From positions 54,224,831 through 54,288,830 of the forward strand of contig OU862916.1 of assembly GCA_917880885.1 (NCBI GenBank): a DNA stretch of 64,000 bases. Reading direction: 5' to 3'. This document shows, piece by piece, positions 32,520 to 44,699 of the stretch. This DNA is from Limnephilus marmoratus. Lineage: Eukaryota; Arthropoda; Insecta; Trichoptera; Limnephilidae. The notes below the pieces were generated by a model. That model was given only the letters and a program-made list of their open reading frames with translations, was not told the origin of the DNA and searched no databases. The stretch's first letter is position 1, and each line of letters begins with the position of its first letter. The position numbers were made by a program, and so were the translations under genes.

Positions 32520-32528
32520 TATATAAAA
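32520..32528 (+). promoter_or_regulatory. TATA box downstream of the HSE array
   Basis: TATATAAAA lies 45 bp after the last decamer, a spacing like that of insect hsp promoters. A start site would be expected near 32550 (GTTCAAACGTCTGTTC). The next ATG-initiated frame of note (32684) is only 43 codons and unrecognised, so any transcript may be noncoding or a transposon RNA. Confidence 0.45.
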
Positions 32529-32639
32529 CCAGATCCGTCGTGGGTTCAAACGTCTGTTCAAACAATAAATTAGGACGCGTCATTTTAAGGAACGTATATA
32601 GTTATTATTATTTTTATATTTCTTATATATATGAATAAA

Positions 32640-35600
32640 TGCCACGATGTTGATCTATAAATGTTCTTTATAAGTTATTTATTATGTCAAGGAATACTAT
32701 AAAATTAGAAGTTTGTAGTCTATGTAGAGTAAGATGTCTAGTTCCCACACAAGGTCTCGTACGTCGTATTTCGGTATACGAACAATATTGTAAACGCATC
32801 CGTCATATTTGATTACGACGCAAAACTTTATTATCTCGTAATAATACAAAACAATTCATCGAAATTCTCGATCATTTGTATATGTATCCTTTGAAACATT
32901 TTATAAATTGTTTACCACAAGGTATGCAACAATGCATCAAAAGAATCGCCTTTTCCGTTACGTTTTTGCTGTCGGAACTTTTACGACGACTCGTGATCCT
33001 TTACGTAACGAAATAAAGTCTATTCGTCAATCACGTTTTACTAAAACAAACGTCAATAATATCTACACAATTTGGAAAAAGTTTTGAATATTTTTCATCA
33101 GTCGTGCAATATAAATTTGGTCGCACCTGTATTAATCTCCTTGGCAGACAATCGCGTAGCAACGGGCGCTGAGGGGCCCCCCTAGGCTCGAGAAATCATT
33201 TGTTGCCATGGCAACTTTTTGTACGTCGAAAGAAACCATATTGAGCTCTGCCCCGGTTTCGGCGCTTTGCCTGAAAGTGAAAGTTTGACGGTGTGTTCGC
33301 TTTGTTCATAATTCTCTTTTCAAAGGTCCACAACAAATTACTTTTTTTTTCATTTTCATTTTTTCTCATTCAATTAATGACTTGCCGTTTTGTTTTCATT
33401 TGGGTCTTTGTTACGTATTGTTTTTGCAATCACGGGGAAATTCATATTTTTAATTTGTTTTGATTTTAATAATAAAACTGAGTATTGAATCCTGAAACTC
33501 TTCCCTATCGTAACCTAATTTAACATTTAACTACTTGCTTACTACGTCATTGATAAGAGTTACGTTCGGTGCTGTATTAACGTTTTTATTGTGAAGGCTA
33601 TTCTTTTAACAACGTGATGTTTTTCGTCCGGTTTTTCCAAATAATTACGTCTTTTCCGTCCATGAGTAAGTACCCTTGAAACTGTCAGTTTTTTTTGATC
33701 TTTCAATTGATTCGAATCAATCAAATGGAGATTTAAAAATAATTCTGTACCACTAAGTAATCTTATCAGTAAAATATCGTAAGTATTTAATAAAGAATAA
33801 CGACGTATTCTATGTACTGACCTATGATTCCGTCCAGCGATAAAATAAGGAGGCGTTTTACGTTATATACTTACAAGATAAGATGCAAACGTTAAGATAA
33901 CTTTTTTTAGATGTAATACGCATAAAAAATCAGTTTTAACAAGATCTATTTACCCTACTTAAGTATGTCAAGATAGCCAAATGTGATATCAAACCATTTT
34001 TTCATTCTTGACTTACGCACTTTCACTAAAATCCACTTTTTTCACGTTTAAGGTTTTTTCTCGCAGATGGCCATCATTTTCTCGGGTAAATAAAGTTTTA
34101 GGAGTTTCGAACCGTTAAAGTTAGTTTTTACTGTTTATATCGATGACGGTGTATGTGAGCCAGTATGGAAATTTCTCCCGAAACTAGTTCTTGCCTCGAA
34201 TCGTAATAAAAGGTCTCCCAAGATTTTTTTTTTCGTGTTTTTTATTTTTTTTTGTTTTCATTTTAATGTGTGCGATGCATTTTAAGGAGACAGTAAATAA
34301 TGTCAAAGAAGTTCGATAATTCACATTATCACGGACCAGTCTGTCGCTTTTCACAGAGCAATTTTGTCCTTGGCGTCTGGTTTTAACTAGATTTCTAAAT
34401 ATGTTAAGTTATTTAAATTTCGACCACCGCCATTTAATACACTCACACTTTTGAATGAGCCTAATATTTAATTCGTCATATTTATGGCAACGCTTCGATT
34501 TTTTAGGCTAATAAATTAATTAGAAGTAGTTTTTATATATTTTATTACTACAGCTATGCTCCCCGCGGAGTGTTCGCTTGCTTTGATGCGAGGAATCCTT
34601 GAGAAATTTTTAGCGTGTTGACTTCTTGATTTACGGTAATAGGTCATTATGCCAGGACATAATTTTCGACAACTTTACAATCAATACTGATTCTACTGTG
34701 CTATAATGTTATTGTTCATTCATTTTATTAGATAAATATTTATCAAATTTTAACTATGAAAAGGTAACGCAACACTCCCAGAAACCATTTAATTTGATTT
34801 CCCAATTAATTAATCAACTTTGCAGTCGTAGTTTTTTAAAATTCGCTTTAAGAAGTCCAATATATGCAAACCTCGTTCCCTGTTTTGAATATTGAGACCG
34901 ATATTAGGGACCACATTTTATATATGAATGATATCTATATCTATATGCCAATTTAACATGTGCGTACGTCGAAGGCTACGAATAACGAAATTTGGTTAGT
35001 CGTTGGTAGTTACTGCGAAGTACGTATTCGGGTATTCACATAACATTGCTTTATTTGCTTCTTTACCAAATAATGTTTGTTAATGTTTTATGAAATATGC
35101 CGAACCGTGCAAACAAACGTAAATGGATTATTTCTGAGAATTATTAATATCGCCACATTAAAATTTTAAAAAGGTTTTATTTTTTAACATTTTTAAAAAA
35201 TTCTCACGCTATTGCGAATCTCTCTAGTAAATCTACTAAGGTACTTACTCTACTGTATGAGACCTAGCTGCCTCCGAACTAATCTCATAATTTATTTTAA
35301 GTTTAAATTAGCCACCTAGTGCTTACATTATTGTACTTGTAAATAGGTTAACTGATGTAATATTTACCTGATAATATTAATATTGGGTAAGATTGCGAGT
35401 CGGCACGTACTCTTGAATTTTAATTAACCAAAATATATAATTATTTGTCGTAATTAAATAAAATAGAATTGTTCTACAAATGGATAAAGATTAGAGATAT
35501 CCGATTTAAAACTCTTGTTTAATTAATAAGGTTTATGTAATGGCGGTATTATATGTGTAAATGAGTTGTCGAATTGTAGAAGACATTAGTTTTTATGAAT

Positions 35601-37500
35601 GTAAACGGTTCGGCCATGTCGCTGGTTATCTCCAATAATGGTTAACTGTGAGGCGAATTGAATTATTATCCAAATGCCTGTTGCTAGGTTAAAGTTTTGT
35701 CATATTAAATTACACTCGTGATTCGTTAATATTCTAATAAGGCACAAAGCATTTGCAAGACACACACTTTGCAATCTATTATAAAATCTTCGTTTTTTTT
35801 CATTGTTATTTTTTTCTTCTCTCGGGATTTCCCATACCGAAGATTCATTTTATTTATAATTTTTATCAACTGCTGAATGTCACGTATTTTTAAGTGTGCA
35901 TTTGTGTTCGTTACCTATTGTCTCTTATCGGTTTTTGCTTATGACTTAACCCCTCGAGTCTCGGGTTTACTTTGTCAGAAGGTCAAAATGTTTCCGCTTT
36001 TCAATAAAACCCAAATAAATGTAATATTTCTGAACGCACCCGAAAACTAAAAACTGTTTTGAAAAGTGATGAAATACGCTTTAAAATTTTTCGATTCGAA
36101 ATAAACCCATAATTTTTTTATCCACTGGAGCGATAACGCAACGAAAATATGAAAGAGAACAAGACGCAAAAAAATAAATAGACAACGATCGCAACTAGTA
36201 AGACGAGAGATTCTGGATTCGTGTCCCATGAACCGGGGCACCCCTGCAGCTATTAACCATTTTGGGGCGACTTATGGGAGAGGTCTTGGTTGTCGAATAA
36301 ATAATTCCCGGGGTGGCGAAATTTAACCAAACCAACGTTCTAATTTTTGTACTTTGTGATAATATTAATTAATAATGATCTATTGACTATTCGACAGTCG
36401 TGATCCAATTTTCGCTTAACTCGGCAATTATTACTTACGGGCGATTTGTGGGTCAATTTTTATAATTTTAGATATTTTTTTTTACGGATAAGCATTTCTT
36501 TTTAATAACTACTTGACTTTATTTCACCCTTTTGATATTGCCTAAAAATAATATCTTCGCATTGTTCTGTTCTTACACATTTTACAGTTTTTTTTGCTAC
36601 TTTTTTATTTCGCTACTTAAATTTAGTGATAATCCTACCGAGAAAACACCGCGCTTCTACATTTCAGGGTCTCTAATAAATTATTATAACAAGATGCTAA
36701 ATAAAAAAGATATTTCACGTAAAAAGTAACAAAGAAGTTTGTCTGTATTGTAATTTTTATGATAAAACATGCATGTTCTAAAACCAAGGATATCACTTGG
36801 TTGTGTCATTGAACTCCAAATAAAACTTTTAAACGCGGTGTTTTCCTCATCACAAAGTATACGCACACATTACCTACGTATGTATATTCAAACATATGTT
36901 CGTATACACATATGCATTACTTGTGTATTTGTGTACCTGCTATATAAATTTTGTGTAGAAACAGTTGATTATATACGTAGGTACGTTGTACTTGTGTACA
37001 TTAGGCATTCATTGAATAATTTTTACGACTTGCTAGATTTTTTCCATCAATAATAAATTTTAGACCTACTTTTGACATGTTTACGTAGTACTAAAGTCTG
37101 TTGAACGTTCGCCAATATTATTCGCTCTGCACATAGGTACATTGGAGGACCCACCACTTACTCGCCCTGGTATAGGTAACAGATGGTTACCCCTTCAAGG
37201 CTCTTGCAAGGACTCTAATTTTTTGTACAAAAACGACTCTACATTTAATAAACGATACTAGACCTTTATTGCCCTCGCATACGTTGTTAGGTAGCAGTAT
37301 GCAAGTGCTACTATGTATAGTTGTTAGTAAGTATAAAGAAAATCTTACCTGGACATCTTTTAGGTAAGGGGATGAAACAACAATAAAGAAACCTAAATGT
37401 AGGCAGTATGCCTACCCTAACATATTTATGTACATAAAGCACTAAGAAAATTTCAAACAATGAGATAGCAATCATGGTAAACAGTAGATCCACAGACGGA
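32640..37500. other. Unassigned AT-rich DNA
   Basis: A nearly open stretch of about 110 codons at 32684-33016 has one internal stop and no recognised motif. Elsewhere I see only short chance ORFs and a TATG/ACAT-rich patch (36860-36990). Confidence 0.35.
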
Positions 37501-37542
37501 GGTGCTACAGCGCGGATCGCCCGGCAGTCCTACTGAAAGTTA

Positions 37543-37988
37543 GGCTGAATTTAGTCTCACGCTGACCGCACGCGCACCGTCTGCGCTGATGGTCGAGATA
37601 TATGAACTTCTAGGAAGCGTTTTTGAATGACGCGTAGCTATCAGCGCGCAAGGTGGTCAGCGCTGATGGCTACGCGGCCGTACGCGTCGCGCGTCGGCGC
37701 CGCGTAGCTGTCGGCGCTAACGATTGCACGAGCGTCTCTGCTTTCAGTGAGCGTTCTAGTGCCGAGCGGAGCAGACGTCGTCAGCGTGTACAGTCATGGC
37801 GAATCGTTTTTATTTTTTTGGGATAGGTAGTACAAAGCAGCAATAACTAATACACTCCGCCTTTTGGTCTTCGTCTGTACAGTAAGGTGGTCAGTACGAT
37901 ACTGAAACGAGCCACGCTTAGCCTCAGCGCTGACGAACTACGCGCTGATCAATGAGCGCTGGCGGTGAGCGTGAGACTAAATTCAGCC
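37543..37988. mobile_element. Harbinger-like MITE with TTA TSD
   Basis: GGCTGAATTTAGTCTCACGC and its complement (GTGAGCGTGAGACTAAATTC) bound 446 bp; TTA flanks both ends (37540-37542, 37989-37991). The interior is CpG-rich with repeated CAGCGCTGA motifs. A 3-bp TWA target and GGC-type end fit PIF/Harbinger. No ORF for a transposase is present. Confidence 0.75.
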
Positions 37989-38049
37989 TTAGTCGGTGAT
38001 CAGACCGGCCGGATACGAGGTTCAGATACCGCGCCCCTAAGCCGACATC

Positions 38050-38560
38050 ATCCAAGTCACATCATTAAAGAGCGGACTTTTGAATTTATTTGTGCACGCT
38101 GATAAGTGGTTCAAATTGGTTCAAAATAGTTTGAATACCCTCCCGCAGTCCCCTCTTACCACAGAGTACTCCGACGATACAGTACTTACGCACTTACACT
38201 TAACATAGGTGAATTCTGCATTTTACCGGACGCCTCACAGGCGTGTTTGCTTTTACGAGTTCTAGGAGCAGGTCCCGGGTCCAAGTTCTTTGGTGCGGAC
38301 TGGGTACTGGGTATTTTAAAAAGCGCACTTTAGATGTATTTGTGCCCACTGATAGTGGTTCAAATTGGTTCGAAATAGTTTGCAACACCCGCACCCACTC
38401 CTACCATGGAGTAGTCCTACGATACATACTACCTACGATACTACGATACTTACACTAGATACGGGTTAGTTCTGTATTTTGCCGGAGGCTTCCTTTTAAA
38501 GGTACTTGAGTTCTATTAGCAGGTCCCGGGTCCAAGTTCTTTGGTGCGGAGTGAGTAGAT
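38050..38560. repeat. Tandem duplication, two units of about 250 bp
   Basis: Unit 1 (about 38066-38310) and unit 2 (about 38318-38560) share GTGGTTCAAATTGGTTC, AAATAGTTTG, CCTACGATAC-type strings and AGCAGGTCCCGGGTCCAAGT with TCTTTGGTGCGGA. Identity is imperfect, so the duplication is not recent. Confidence 0.75.
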
Positions 38561-38569
38561 ACTGGGTGC

Positions 38570-38845
38570 TGTTGCGGCTACCGGAGCCGGATCCAGATTG
38601 AACCCGCACAAGAACTCGTACCCGGACAAGAACCCTCACGACTCGCGATAGGCGCGAACCGTAGACACGGGGACGCCGGTGGAAGCGTTCGGCTCCGGGT
38701 CTGGATCCGATTTCTGGGTTTCGGTCCAAATCCTGGACCGAGTTCTCTGGGAGTAGTCGATTTGAAGAGGGAGTTCCTACTCCTGTAGGATCCGAAGAAC
38801 CCGAATTCAAGAGCCCACTCCAGCTGAACCTGCACATCCCTAACC
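38570..38845. other. GC-rich GGATCC/CGGGT-type low-complexity region
   Basis: Degenerate short repeats of the CGGATCC, ACCCGGAC kind (GAACTCGTACCCGGACAAGA). The 113-codon minus ORF is Arg/Ser/Val-repeat-like and follows from this composition. Confidence 0.5.
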
Positions 38846-38849
38846 TACA

Positions 38850-40735
38850 CCACTACGTATGTAAGAATCTCTACAATAATAAATAATAAGTCTTTGAGTA
38901 ATATTCGTTTTTCAAATTAGTTAATCAGATGGTGTATTCCTGCATTTGCGAATATGTGTATGTGTGTATGTATATATCTATATTTTTCTCTTAATTATTC
39001 TCTCTCTCTGGTTTCAATCCTGAGATTGGTTTGCAGCAATGTCATCTATTCGTTTCTTCCACTCTTCCAAAGAGAAGACTTTAGACTTCAAAAGAGCCGC
39101 ACAAGACAGGGAAGAGTGGAAGTTAATTATTACCTACTCTTAAAAATATGCGTAAGTACAAGAATGTAAAGATAATTCCAGCCAATCAAAAGAATCCCTG
39201 GGAGTTATTTCGTATCGATTCTTTCAAGAGGCGTTACCAATGTTAATATTTATAAATATTCATTTTATATCTTTACAACCACAACGTACCTTATAAGTGT
39301 GAATACATTATTTATGTTTGTACATTTGGTAGTAATTTATTTTGGATCTTCTTAACCCTTGAAATGCCATCCTCCGCGATCTATTAGCCCACTATCTAAT
39401 AGCACTAGGTGCCTGGGTTAAATGCCAATAGCCCGCCGTAAGTAGGTACGGCTTATCCTTTTTTTATGAACGTGTGACGTATTATCAGATATTTTTTTTT
39501 ATATATTTAAAAAAAAAGTATTTTTCTCAGGATAGCTACTTATAGTCAAATAAATGTTGTTTTGTAAAAGTAATAAAGAAATTCGAACATATTATTCGGA
39601 TTTATGACATTTTTTCCATAAGTGATCTTCGCAACACAAAATAAATTACATGAGTTTTTCCTTTTAAATAATATTAAAGTAGCACGTGTCGAAACCAGAG
39701 TCTAGACTCTAGAATAATATTAAGATATTTTTATTTCTTTGCCAGACGAATAAAAAATATTTTAGTTTGCGATTATATTACAAAATACTATAAAACCTGA
39801 GCAAGTGCGGTGAACTACCAGCAAATACACTGTGGATTCGTTGGAACCCTATGGTTAAAAACGTCGGAAATCCACGGAGGATTTCTTGGCATGCTAAAAG
39901 GTTGAGTCTCTAACCGGTTATTTCAAATATTACTTAATACAGAGAAGATGCCGTAATGTCTGCAAAGTTAGCAGGGATTCTCTGAATATATTATGGATGA
40001 AAGTTATTTTCGTGTTAAAAATGAATTTATAAAAATATTTTCTCCAATAAAATCACCGTAACCATGTCAGAGTGATATTTGGCATCATTTATTTTTTTTC
40101 CTCTAGCTCCGATTCCTAATCTCGTCTTCTATTCATCTCAAGTCCTACTCCACCATTCTTCATTTCTTCCTCGGTTACTCTCTGGACCGCTTCTACTGGT
40201 GCCACTTGTTCATGACTTATTTTGGACTTTGAACCTACAGAATTTTACAGGTTTTCATTTTTAATTAGATTTTTGAGTTAAGTTTTTGTGTGTATCAATA
40301 ATCTTTTAGCTTTCACTGGTAATTTAATTTCTTCATTTCGGGTTAAACACAACGTCTCAGAAAAGAAGGTTGTGTGGCGAGTTTGCTTATTTTACTCAGC
40401 ATTTCCATCTCCAGTAGCCATCGATCATCGTTTATACATCAATGCCAGCAGTCCCTAACAGGGATGAAAGCATGTCCTTATCTCCTCAGTAGTCTCTATT
40501 AAAGTTCAAAGCAATAATTTAAAAAATTATCCGTTAATTAATATTTAATTCAATGTAACACCAAAAGCTTAACTCATAAATAAAATACGATAAATTCCTC
40601 CACGAAGAAGTAAGGAAAGATTATCTGCTGTCAACTGTTGTGACAACGTGAACCGGTTCTGTTCATTCATTTTTAGGAATCGCTTCGCGAAAATTCTCAC
40701 TTGACAGAGCTTAGCCAATAGCCCCAGGGAATTCG
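38850..40735. other. Unassigned noncoding DNA
   Basis: No supported feature. Microsatellite-like TATG at 38955-38980. Confidence 0.35.
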
Positions 40736-40739
40736 CATA

Positions 40740-40960
40740 TTATATTATATTAAATGTATGTAATTTGTATGGTCGTGGTGTGTGGTGTGGAGTCGGCACT
40801 GGTAACTGGTAGACACCACGCTGGTGGCGGCGGAGGCTTCGTGGGCGGATAAGAATGCCGTCTTTATCCTGTTTAGGTGATAGGTTTGCTCTAAATGGCA
40901 ATGACAGTTGTTTAAGTGTTCCGAAAGATGGCATATTAAAACGATCAATCATCGGCTCGC
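40740..40960 (-). CDS. Weak candidate terminal exon, unrecognised
   Basis: The minus strand has a 72-codon frame after TTTCCGCAG (possible acceptor ending at 40961) to a stop at 40740-40742. It reads MIDRFNMPSFGTLKQLSLPF, then a basic, proline- and histidine-rich tail (VYQLPVPTPHHTPRPYKL). The composition is protein-like and unlike the low-complexity chance ORFs nearby, but I recognise no family and the 3' end grades into AT repeats. The ATG at 41000 would give an 86-codon single-exon reading. Equally it may be chance. Confidence 0.2.
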
Positions 40961-41121
40961 CTGCGGAAATTTGTTGTAAATTTTCTATCTTAAAGTTCAC
41001 AACGGTAATAAAAATATTATAATATTCTAGAAGTTACTACCATTTCGTGCTGGTTTAAATATCCTCTTTCAAAATTTTTCAATAAATATTTGGAAAATAT
41101 ATAGCGGACAATAATTGTTTT

Positions 41122-41260
41122 TAATAAAATGAAGACAATATTAGCGAAACTCAATCGATAATCTGAAAACATAGAAGTCGGAAAAACATACACCTGGGAC
41201 TCGAACCCATGACCTTTGCCTTGACAGGGCGCAATTCTACCAACTGAGCTAATGTGTCCC
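41122..41260 (-). mobile_element. Family A tRNA-SINE, single diverged copy
   Basis: tRNA-like head at 41260-41188 (A box TTAGCTCAGTTGGTAG, B box GGTTCGAGTCC) and tail CAGATTATCGATTGAGTTTC, TAATATTGTCTTCATTTTA. It shares its tail with the palindrome at 14886-15183, which proves that the tail belongs to the SINE. Confidence 0.75.
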
Positions 41261-41369
41261 TATCCGATTCAGTCATATTTAACTGTACTATGTATCCGGT
41301 AGATGTATGGTCACATCTACTACTTCGACTAAGAACTACACACATTATCTTCATTTTCTTAAAGCAATT

Positions 41370-43000
41370 TTTTTTTGGTTGCTATCTTTTTGTATGATTT
41401 TAAAATTCAAACCCGACACATTAGCATAGTTATTTTAATATTTTACTAACATTCGAAAGATTCGTTTATTCTTTTGAAAGACGATAATCCTGAGGCAAAT
41501 ATATATTTTTAATGAATTCTTTCAGCTTCACAAGTTCTACAAATAATATAATATGCCGTGATTTTTCACGGGCTTTCGCTAATTAATTTATAAACACCTA
41601 CGATAATATGTATTGCTTCCCATTAATTTGTTTAAACCAATAATAAATAAAGCACAGGTTTAAACTTTTTTTTATCTAAAGCGGTTGAGTGATTTATTAC
41701 ACATGCGTTGAGTTCCGTATGGTCCTGCCGCTGAGAGCTGCGTTGTAACCTTCTCATTCTTTTAAATGCGTGTTTTATGAGAAAGAGGGAGAGGGTACAG
41801 CGGAGCTATCAACGGTACGCTTATATTAGTGATAACAAATTTAGTAGATTCTGCCCTCCTTCCTTTGAAGAATGTCAAACAATCAGCTGAATTAAATGTG
41901 TTATATGGCGGCACAAAAGGCCACCAACCCAATTAATTTATACGGTTTAATTTATCTTGCCGAACTTTAAGTAAATACATAAAAAAGCATTAGCGGTATT
42001 AAGTATTACAATCTGCGAGTCATAGTCCATCCACTCACGGGGCAATTGAAAAAAAAAACAGTTGGCAACTCAAGTCGCTGTCCTATGTATTTCAATGGCG
42101 GTTAGAACACTACAACTTGTCCACGACCAGTTTTCAACGCCGACGCAACTCGCCGTGCTAGTGGCCGGCGCGTTGCTGTTGTCAGGTTCGCCATGGTTGC
42201 TCCTCACAAGCCGTCAGTTTTCGAGTACTTTGCGGTATGTCCGAGCAGGGAAATATCGATTTTGTTTTGGAAGTTGGTCATAAGTTTCCTAATTATGCAC
42301 GAGAGACACAACCTTATTAAGAATGAAGTTATTTGTAAAGTTTAATTTATAATTTTAAATACCTAATATAAAACATATAAATACATACAAGCTGATAAAC
42401 TTATAAAAATCGTAAAATTGAGTTGCGCCGTGAGGGAAGCTTAGTTGCCAACCTGTTTGCAAACCGCAGTTGCCAACCAGTTTTAATTTAGTTTCAGTTT
42501 ATTCATGAGCGGAGGGCTTTACGGGCTGGTTCCGTAAATTTTAATTTTACCGTACTAACGGGGTATTTCCACAAATGAGGGATTATGTAACGTATGGAAT
42601 ATTTAAAGATCATTTTTTTGATTTTAATCATCCTACTAAAAATGTTTGTTATTTTATGTTTTCATTCAATATTATTGATTTTAAAAACGATCTAAAACTG
42701 ACAAAATCAAAACGGCCCGTGGTTGGCAAATCGGATTGTGACGTCACAAGCGTCGCTCATGACGTCACAAAACGATATAAAGATATAAAGAAATTGATTA
42801 TAAGTATTGGACGTCACACTACTGCTAACATCTGTAAAATAGATTACAAATAGACAGAATTACCATCTCACGTATGTCCTTACCCTTATTAAAGAAATTA
42901 AAACAGTAAAATCCTATATGTATAATATAACTCCCTATATAGATTCGACAGGATTTACTACTTTATTCATCTCTTCCTTCACCTATATAATGCTCTCTTT
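41370..43000. other. Unassigned noncoding DNA
   Basis: The 73-codon ORF at 42062-42283 has a hydrophobic middle but no recognised motif. Confidence 0.35.
42738..42772. promoter_or_regulatory. Paired TGACGTCA (CRE/ATF-type) palindromes
   Basis: Two perfect TGACGTCA octamers within about 35 bp (GTGACGTCACAAGCG and CATGACGTCACAAAA), plus GGACGTCAC about 45 bp further on. Known as CREB/ATF binding sites. No gene is attached, so function is unknown. Confidence 0.35.
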
Positions 43001-43225
43001 ATGGTATTAACCCTCAATTTAAATCATCTTTCTGTTTGAATTGTATAAATCAGTATGTATCTTACCTTAAATATTCTTATGTTATAATTAAATATTCTTA
43101 TGTATGATACTCATTTATGTACCTCTACGCCTGTCTCAACACAGGTATACCCTAGTGAGACAGGCATCGAATAATGTAATGTAAACATACCTTTTATAGA
43201 TAAATAAATAAATAAATAAAAAATA
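43000..43225 (+). mobile_element. LINE 3' end with covarying hairpin H4
   Basis: Hairpin at 43129-43165: perfect stem GCCTGTCTCA/TGAGACAGGC; counting the final A-T pair as loop gives the common 19-nt loop AACACAGGTATACCCTAGT. About 35 bp later comes TAGATAAATAAATAAATAAA (43197-43222). Confidence 0.65.
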
Positions 43226-43822
43226 AAAATAGCCCCGCCCCAAAATATCGTTTTAGCGCTAATTCAAAAATGGGAAACTTTGACTTGCCGTAGAAAATTT
43301 ATTCGTCAACATAAAAATAAAATAAAAATGCTATGATCATCGTTATTTTTTTTCTTAAGTTTTTTAAGCAAAAAAAAACGTGGAAATACTCCATTATTAA
43401 ATCTAAATCTTCTAATTTTTTATCGAATTCTACAAATTCTTGCAATAATATAATATGTGTTGAGTCCCTTATTTTTATCTTTAACTTTAGGTTTTGGCAT
43501 TATAATATCGTAAGTAAAACAATTAGATAATGCTGTGAATGTGCAATTTTTGATAGATGTATTTCTCGTTTGTTTCTAATCAGATCAATTTATTTAAGGG
43601 AATAACCCACACGATGAAGGGCGAAACGAATTTTAATATATCATAAGGATAAAACAGCAAAGTTTATATTTATCAATGTTAATTCATTCTAGATGCATTA
43701 AGGAGTATGATTTTCTGTGAAACATTTATTTACATTATTTAATCATCTTGAGGATGCGTTATTGCTGTAATTTAATTTACATAAAATTGCAGTTGCATTT
43801 GTAATCTGCGTCGTTACTTATA

Positions 43823-44686
43823 TTAGGTCCTTACATATGAAATTGGCATTCTGTATGGGAGGAACATAAAGTCGATTTTTTAAAAATATAATATATTTAT
43901 TTAATCGAAGTATGTACCATTGCTATCTATGCACTTTTGCCATCTCATAGGTAATTCATCGATCCCTTTACTAAAAAAACCATTCGGACGGGATAAAATC
44001 TTTGAAGGCGGTTTGGACTGCCCCATCGGAGTTGAATTTTTTCCCTTGCAAGAAGTTATCCAAATTTCGAAAAAAATGGTAATCTGTTAGGGGCAAGGTC
44101 TGGAGAGTACGGTGGATGTCTTAGACATTCCAATTGAAGCTCCTCTAATTTGGTAGCCGTCTGTTGTGCAATGCGTGGTCTAGCGTTCTAACGCGCGTTT
44201 GTTGATTTGCTTCACTCAATTCGTGAGGTCCCCACCTTTCAAGCTTTTTCACCTTCCCAATTTGCTTCAAGTGGATTAAAACACTACTAACACCGCAGCC
44301 TGCAGCTAACTCGGACGTGGTTTGAGATGGATCCGCTTCCACAATAGCCTTCAATTCTTCATTATCAACTTTGGTCTCCGGCCGTCCACGGGGCTTGTTC
44401 TGCAGGTCGAAATTTCCAGAACGAAAACGTTGGAACCAAAAACGCACTGTGTTTTCTTTTGCGGCACCGTCGCCATACACATCGTTAATCCTTCGAGCCG
44501 TTTCTGCAGCACTGGTGCCACGGTAGAACTCGTAGTCGTAAATAACGCTATATTTCAAGTTTTCCATTTTGTAAACTAAGTGACGCAAAGAAAAAAAACA
44601 ATTGGGGAAAAAACAAATGAATTATAATTTTCGAAACACAAATACATGAGTAAATAGCTGATGTCAATCAGTTTAACGGGACTTAA
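43823..44686 (-). mobile_element. Internally deleted mariner transposon
   Basis: The left end TTAGGTCCTTACATATGAAA, preceded by TA at 43821-43822, matches insect mariner termini; the right end read on the other strand (TTAAGTCCCGTTAAAC) is diverged. Total length is about 864 bp against about 1.3 kb for intact mariners, because the centre of the transposase is missing. Confidence 0.75.
43890..44567 (-). pseudogene. Mariner transposase, N- and C-terminal parts fused by deletion
   Basis: Read from 44567 (MENLKYSVIYDYEFYRGTSA) the N-terminal paired HTH domain is intact: AAETARRINDVYG, FWFQRFRSGNFDL and the linker motif GRPETKVDNEEL, to SEANQQTR near 44190. The next text, in another frame, is NARPRIAQQTATKLEELQL, which in full-length relatives lies about 145 residues further on. 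The central catalytic block with the first two acidic residues has thus been deleted. The C-terminal part continues with HPPYSPDLAP, a frameshift, then YHFFRNLDNFLQGK, with the third acidic residue kept in the shifted frame (TDYHF), then GIDELPMRWQKCID to a stop near 43893. It is non-functional but could still be mobilised. The 147-codon ORF reported from 44588 covers only the N-terminal half. Confidence 0.85.
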
Positions 44687-44699
44687 TTTAAAAATGTAA

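Noticed and set aside
32295..32561. 88-codon minus ORF with repeated ECSGMF-like words
   Set aside because: Produced by the 10-bp HSE units read through; the start lies over the TATA region.
38496..38837. 113-codon minus ORF rich in RVLVRV and GSGSGS
   Set aside because: Low-complexity GC-rich repeat, no domain.
42062..42283. Possible exon or small membrane protein of 73 codons
   Set aside because: The hydrophobic stretch alone is weak, splice signals are poor and no family is recognised.
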